Source: Parietaria judaica (lineage: Eukaryota; Streptophyta; Magnoliopsida; Rosales; Urticaceae). Taken from it: DNA of 64,000 bases. A program made the position numbers and the translations under genes. The notes beneath the pieces were generated by a model that saw nothing but the letters and a program-made list of their open reading frames with translations, did no database searches and was not told the DNA's origin. The stretch is from the NCBI GenBank assembly GCA_954871525.1, contig OX940861.1, forward strand, positions 7,176,842-7,240,841, read 5' to 3'. Below are positions 58,668-64,000 of the stretch, piece after piece; position 1 is the first letter of the stretch; each line of letters begins with the position of its first letter.

Positions 58668-61303
58668 ACAAAGAACGTGAGAAAGAGAGTTGTAATAATC
58701 ACCGAGAACCCTCATCGATTATAGTAATAACGATTTGCAAGCATCAAGCAGATGCACCACTGAGAGCGAACAACTAAAATTCTCCGAGTCACTTCTCACT
58801 TTGATTGATTTCGTTTTGCTAAGTTGAGAATTATAATTGTATTTGTATTTTCTTTTCTTTGCTTTTAATTTTGAGCAAAAAAATAAAAACATATTATATT
58901 AATGTTTAAAAAAAGGTTATAGTCCCCCTCAGACTATTAAAAAATGCTCAAAATCTATTTATAAAGTTTTATATTCTTTAATTTTATTTTCATATTTTTA
59001 TTCTTAAATATGCTTAATCGGCTTCAATATATAGAGTTCGTCCATGTACGACCATGTTTTGATATTATATCGTGATATTCTTGTGCACCTTTAAAAAGGA
59101 AACTTATTTGTACAGATGTTTATGTATATATAAGCAAATATGTGTATATTATTATATGTTGTGGAAAAAAACCTATATATATAAGCAATTTTAAATACAA
59201 TTGCTGTTTGAGTGTATTTGATATTGACACCTGAGCGATTAATGCTTGTATTGGAAGGGTCTGCGAGAACATCTAATTAAAATAAATTAATTAATAAATG
59301 TGGATTAACAGCTGTATACCTGATTATAAAATAGGCTTATAAAGTGGGATTAAGGGCCCTGATACAATTAATTACTATTATAAAAAATTAAATACTTATT
59401 ATGAATCTTAGTTTCCTTAAAGCTGATGGTGACATCTATTAAAAATAAAATAAAATAACTGATGGTGACGTCACTTTAGGCTTTAGTAAGATAAAACAAA
59501 TTAACAAACACGTTGAGAGATTTACACTATTTTCTTTTATTATAGAGTTGAGAATTTATGTGTACGCGTACTAGCCACATATTTCTTTCCAAATGGCTAT
59601 GTATAATAAAAAAATGTGAATCAATAATCGATGAAAAATATAGAAAAACTGAAAAAGAATCTATCAGTATAATGGTCATACATAATTTAAAATTAGAGAA
59701 ATTTACCATTTTAAATACTTGGCCAATAGTAACGTTTTTTTACTTGTAAATAACTCCGAAGAAAATAAAATATCATATTTTACGTAAGAAATTATTAAGT
59801 AAGTATTTTATAAAATGAAAATAATTACTATATATATTCCGTAAGAAAATTTTATAAGATAAATTACAAAGAAATCAATATGCAGAAAAGTACCACTTTA
59901 TCATTAGTAAAATAAATTGAATCAATAAATTACGAGATTTTTTTTACTAAATCCCCTATTTATGCGCTTAACAAAAATACCCTCAAATAAATTTTCCAAC
60001 GAAGAAATATAAGATATAAATTTACGAGATAAATGGATTATGGATGGTGGGTCTAAAAAAGATAACAAATTAGATATATATATATATATATATATATATA
60101 TCAAAATAATAACACACTGTGATAAGCAAGTGATTGCTCTGGACAAGTTTCCCTAACACACGGATTAATTAAATCATAATCTTTTTGGTTAATGTGATAG
60201 TCCCTTTCATCTTTTTTTTTTTCTGAAAGAGACGGTTATGGTGCTTCTTATTTTATATAATTATTCTATTATTATATATCCTATGGGAGGTTAATACATA
60301 TATCAATAGTTAATTAATACCATCTTACTGGGCAAGTGTAATTTAGCTTCTAAGTTATTTACTAATAAAAGTGCCAAAGCATGTGACCATTATAACCCCC
60401 ATGTAAGGACACTTATGTAATTGTGCAGAGACTAGATTAAGATAATTAATCACTATAATATGGATGCCTCACTTGCAATAAAATAATTATTAATGAATAT
60501 TTAATGTTCGTGGCTTTTGTAGCTTAGTACAAAGCCCAACATGCGATCCACCATAATTAAACATTAATTTGCGTATAAATTTTAAATATATATATATATA
60601 TCCCATATTATAAGCAATATTCATTAAGGTTTTTATGACCAACAATTTTTAATCTTTTGACACCTGTAGTCCTCGTTGGTCGGTTAAAAAGGATAATAAA
60701 CAAATTGCATTGTGAAAGTCACAGGCACATGATGATTCACCGACTGTTTGGTTGCAGATATACCATTGCACTTATCTAGTATACTATATGCCGTGTATAT
60801 AACTAATAATTATATATTTTATTTTTAAATTAGGGACCTGAAAACAAGCAATAATCAATGAAGGTTTGGAAATTGAGGAATGTACAGATCATCACAGCCA
60901 CACTGCACATTTATGACAACAATATACATTTGAATTTGCACATATGATGTTTATAACATTTGTGTAATTTTGAGATAATATAAAAAAAAAATCCAAATGC
61001 ATAAAATGTAGAATAAAATATGAAAATAAAGGGTAAAAATATAAATTAATAATAAAATAACAAAAAATGAAAACTTGCAAAGGGAAGGTGCTCTTTTCCA
61101 CGTCTATACGTATAATATTCACATGAGTTAGAATACAATCGATCAAAAGAAACACATACACGAAAACGAAATTATACGTGAAATTAAAACATAGGAGGCA
61201 TAGATATCAATATACGATCGAAAAAATTAGATAAAAGAGAAAGACATTGTGCGAGTGTAACGATTGTAATCCCAAAACATGAATTGCACTCAAGGTAAAG
61301 TCT

Positions 61304-61307
<4 letters not shown>
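58668..61307. other. AT-rich spacer without recognised genes
   Basis: Plain AT-rich DNA with a (TA)n run near 60073-60100 and short ORFs under 90 codons that show no conserved motif. Confidence 0.5.

Positions 61308-61389
<82 letters not shown>
61308..61389. repeat. Compound (CT)n(TA)n microsatellite
   Basis: About 15 CT units pass directly into about 25 TA units. Confidence 0.92.
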
Positions 61390-61392
<3 letters not shown>

Positions 61393-61545
61393 GTTAATCA
61401 TACCGAAAATAACTCGTACTACGAAGGCAAATTTGACCATAAAACCTCAAAATCCGAATAATTTTATGTTACATTGCAGAATTTTGATTTGTGGGCACTA
61501 AAAACAAATTTGGGGTCAAGAACTTTTGGTGTGTAATAAATATTA

Positions 61546-62075
61546 GGTTTAATTTTGACCAAAGTTTCATTACTTTCAGAAAATGGACTAGTAAGTTTCA
61601 ATTTATTTATTTTTTGCGCGAACAAAGTTTCAATTCTTTGGTTTTGTATCCTTATTGGTACCTCCATTAAATTTTTTGTCCTCCTACGTTACTCATGCCA
61701 CCATTACAAATTTTTGTTCTCATTTTCGGGAAAAATTAGCCATCAGAAAGTTGGACGATCAAAGACAATAGTTGGATATGTACTTAAACACGAGCACAAT
61801 TTATTTTTCAAGCCCCGAAAACGGCATAATCTATGGTTCAAAATTTTCACGGAAGTTAACGAGGAGACAAAACCAGAGAATTGGAATTTTGTCCGGATTA
61901 AAAAAAAAGAATTGAAATACAAAACCAAAATTTTGTTGTGGCATGAGTAACGATGGAGGACGAAAATTTTGACGGAGGTACCAATAGGAATACAAAATCA
62001 AAGAATTGGAACGAAAAAAAATAGAATATGTTGGTCAATTTTTTAAAATTATTAAAACCTTTGCCGGATTAACCC
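61546..62075. mobile_element. 530-bp MULE-type MITE
   Basis: The element starts GGTTTAATTTTGACC and ends CCGGATTAACCC. Inverted arms include AATTCTTTGGTTTTGTAT and GGTACCTCC with their complements near 61960-62010. An exact 9-bp duplication TAAATATTA flanks it (61537-61545, 62076-62084). The 131-codon ORF across it has no family resemblance and is treated as a shadow. Confidence 0.85.
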
Positions 62076-62084
62076 TAAATATTA

Positions 62085-64000
62085 ATAACCCTTAAAACAA
62101 CACTTAGATTGAGTTGGTACATTAGATGAATAGTTATTGTTATTTAGTAATTGATTAGATCAATAAAATTAAGTTAATATTCTCTTACGCCTAGTCTTAG
62201 CTAGCTAAAAGTATTTGTGCTCAAATTATTTGTGAATAAGAAATAACTTTTTATATTTTTCTTAGTACACATGATTACACAATGTAAGCTTTTTAAGCTT
62301 CTAATTCAAAATAATAAATGATAACAATAATTATGACATAAATAATAATTTATTGACTTGCTTCAAATAATCCATCATTACTTCCTGCCACGTGTTATAT
62401 ATTACGATAATATGTCTTTTTACTGGACGTGAATAATTCACATTAAAAATTCCATGCAGACATGCAATATGTATCTGTCCATGCAAAAATAAACAGCAAC
62501 TTAATTTAAAAGAAATTATAAATAGATTATATAATGATAATGGGGATTAGAGCCTTTTAATTCGCTGGCAGAAATATAGAGAGCCATGCCTTCTATAGCC
62601 AGCAAGGTTCACACTGGAAATAGAATAATTATTAAATAAAATCATGATCATTTTCAACTTCCATGGGGGTAGTTATATATTTAAAAAATGAGTAATTAAA
62701 TTTAAAATCCAATTAAAAATACTATTTCTCTTAACTTTATTTTGACACTGAAGTTAATAGACACAAATTAAGTGTCAACCTTGTATAACATCGCAGGCTA
62801 TTATTTTTATATGTACGTATAATAGATGTGGTCCTATTTGTATTTTCCTAACGATGTCGTATAAATAAAAAGTCAAACAAACTTTGATGCTATATAAATT
62901 CTCACCTCTTTTTTAGTATATTGTTTTCTCCATTTAGATTATTTTATTAGATTAATATAATACCATTATAGTAATATTTACATTTGAAATAGGATGAAGC
63001 TATAAAATGTTGGTTTTTGGGTGATGAAATTATATTATGAGAATTAAAAGTTGATTTTGGTGGATGAGATGAGATCATAATCAATCATGAAAATGGAGAA
63101 AAGGGAGTACTAATTATGAAGGCGTATATTCGGTGACCAAAAAGTAATTAGCGAATCAATTAGGGGATATTTGGCATTCTTATTAGTCCTAGGTAGGTTC
63201 TAAAATGCCCAACACAACATAATAATCCATTAAACAGTGGAACTGACTAGATCAGCTAATTATTATGAATATTGTTATATATATAGTTCTATTATGTACC
63301 TTTTTTCCCTCATAATATATTCTGATGATTAACTATTATGTATAGTTATATCGTATGAAGTTAGTATATTTTATCATAACTTAAAATGATAAAACCATTA
63401 CGTCCCTTAAAAACAAAGACAGTTTTAAATTGGCATTGCCAAATGGTCCTTTAATTTATTTTTTATTTAAAAATGTAGGTTCGAAATCTCTCACGATGAG
63501 AAATGCAAAGAAAAAAAAAAGGCACTTGAAATAATATAAATAAAAATATTAAATTTTACGTATGAAAGATTTTTCAAGAATATATAAAAATCACAAATAA
63601 ATCAATTAGCAGAATAATTTGTTTTAATTATCTCACAATAGAATTTGTTTATCTCTCTTGTGCGTTTTTGGGTTCATGATTAAACAACGCGAGCAATATG
63701 CCTAATTCCAACAATAAAGGGTCACTAAAATATTTTACATAAATAATAAGATTTTTAATGCAACGATTTATTAAAATAAGATTATAGACTATAGTTACAA
63801 TTTTTCATATAACCATTCGGGTTGTACAATGAGTGACTGTACCACTTGTTAATGCCTAAAATTTGATTAACTTGAATGCGGCCCAGGTCTTGATTTTGGG
63901 CCGGGTCCAACGCCCGCTTGACGGTCGGAATGGGCTTTGAAGCTTGATCTTCGGTCTTGATAGGCCGGAAATCTTCCCTGTATAACCTGCCTCCGTTCCT
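62085..64000. other. AT-rich spacer; GC-richer end
   Basis: No gene is seen. From about 63870 the sequence becomes GC-richer (GGGCCGGGTCC and similar words), which may be the start of a retroelement LTR or a gene that continues outside the window. Confidence 0.4.

Noticed and set aside
61555..61950. 131-codon ORF at 61.6-61.9 kb as a gene
   Set aside because: It lies wholly within a MULE MITE defined by an exact 9-bp duplication and has no family resemblance.

Overview
The window is nuclear DNA of a flowering plant, almost certainly a eudicot. It is AT-rich, its genes have many GT-AG introns, and it holds plant-specific families: clade-II glutamate receptor-like (GLR) channels and a cytosolic hybrid histidine kinase of the AHK5 type. 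The species cannot be named from the sequence alone.

Layout. From 1 to 33.3 kb lies a same-strand tandem cluster of three GLR genes. Copy 1 is cut by the window start, so only its last two exons are present (71-1675). Copy 2 is compact and intact (3483-8638, 958 residues predicted). Copy 3 is intact but stretched to 15.5 kb by transposons in its introns (17725-33254, 987 residues predicted). Exon boundaries and phases are the same in copies 2 and 3, and copy 1 shares those it covers, so these are tandem duplicates. A truncated LINE (11.3-15.0 kb), a 991-bp palindromic MULE-type MITE and a 1.48-kb DNA element filled with a 262-bp tandem repeat lie between copies 2 and 3. The introns of copy 3 hold a TRIM-like relic, a young non-autonomous gag-only LTR element with a perfect target-site duplication (TSD), and a 5.4-kb antisense Copia element with both LTRs and a TSD.

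From 33.3 to 46.5 kb is transposon country: a LINE 3' end, several MITEs with exact 8-bp duplications, Helitron-like termini, and fragments of host-type genes (a papain-like cysteine protease 3' end and a RING-type ORF), which suggest gene capture. From 46.6 to 50.6 kb the minus strand carries a complete 11-exon gene for an AHK5-type hybrid histidine kinase (1000 residues predicted). From 51 to 64 kb no gene is recognised. That stretch holds a solo LTR with a nested hAT MITE, a non-autonomous CACTA element, another hAT element, a MULE MITE, microsatellites and plain AT-rich DNA.

How the genes relate. The GLR cluster would encode plasma-membrane, amino-acid-gated cation channels. The histidine kinase would feed the cytosolic multistep phosphorelay. 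Nothing in the sequence links the two beyond proximity. I found no clear new biological system. The most distinctive things are the structured non-autonomous transposons, a charged residue in the channel-gate motif and a repetitive tail in GLR copy 3, and a promoter block shared by copies 2 and 3 at the same distance from the ATG.
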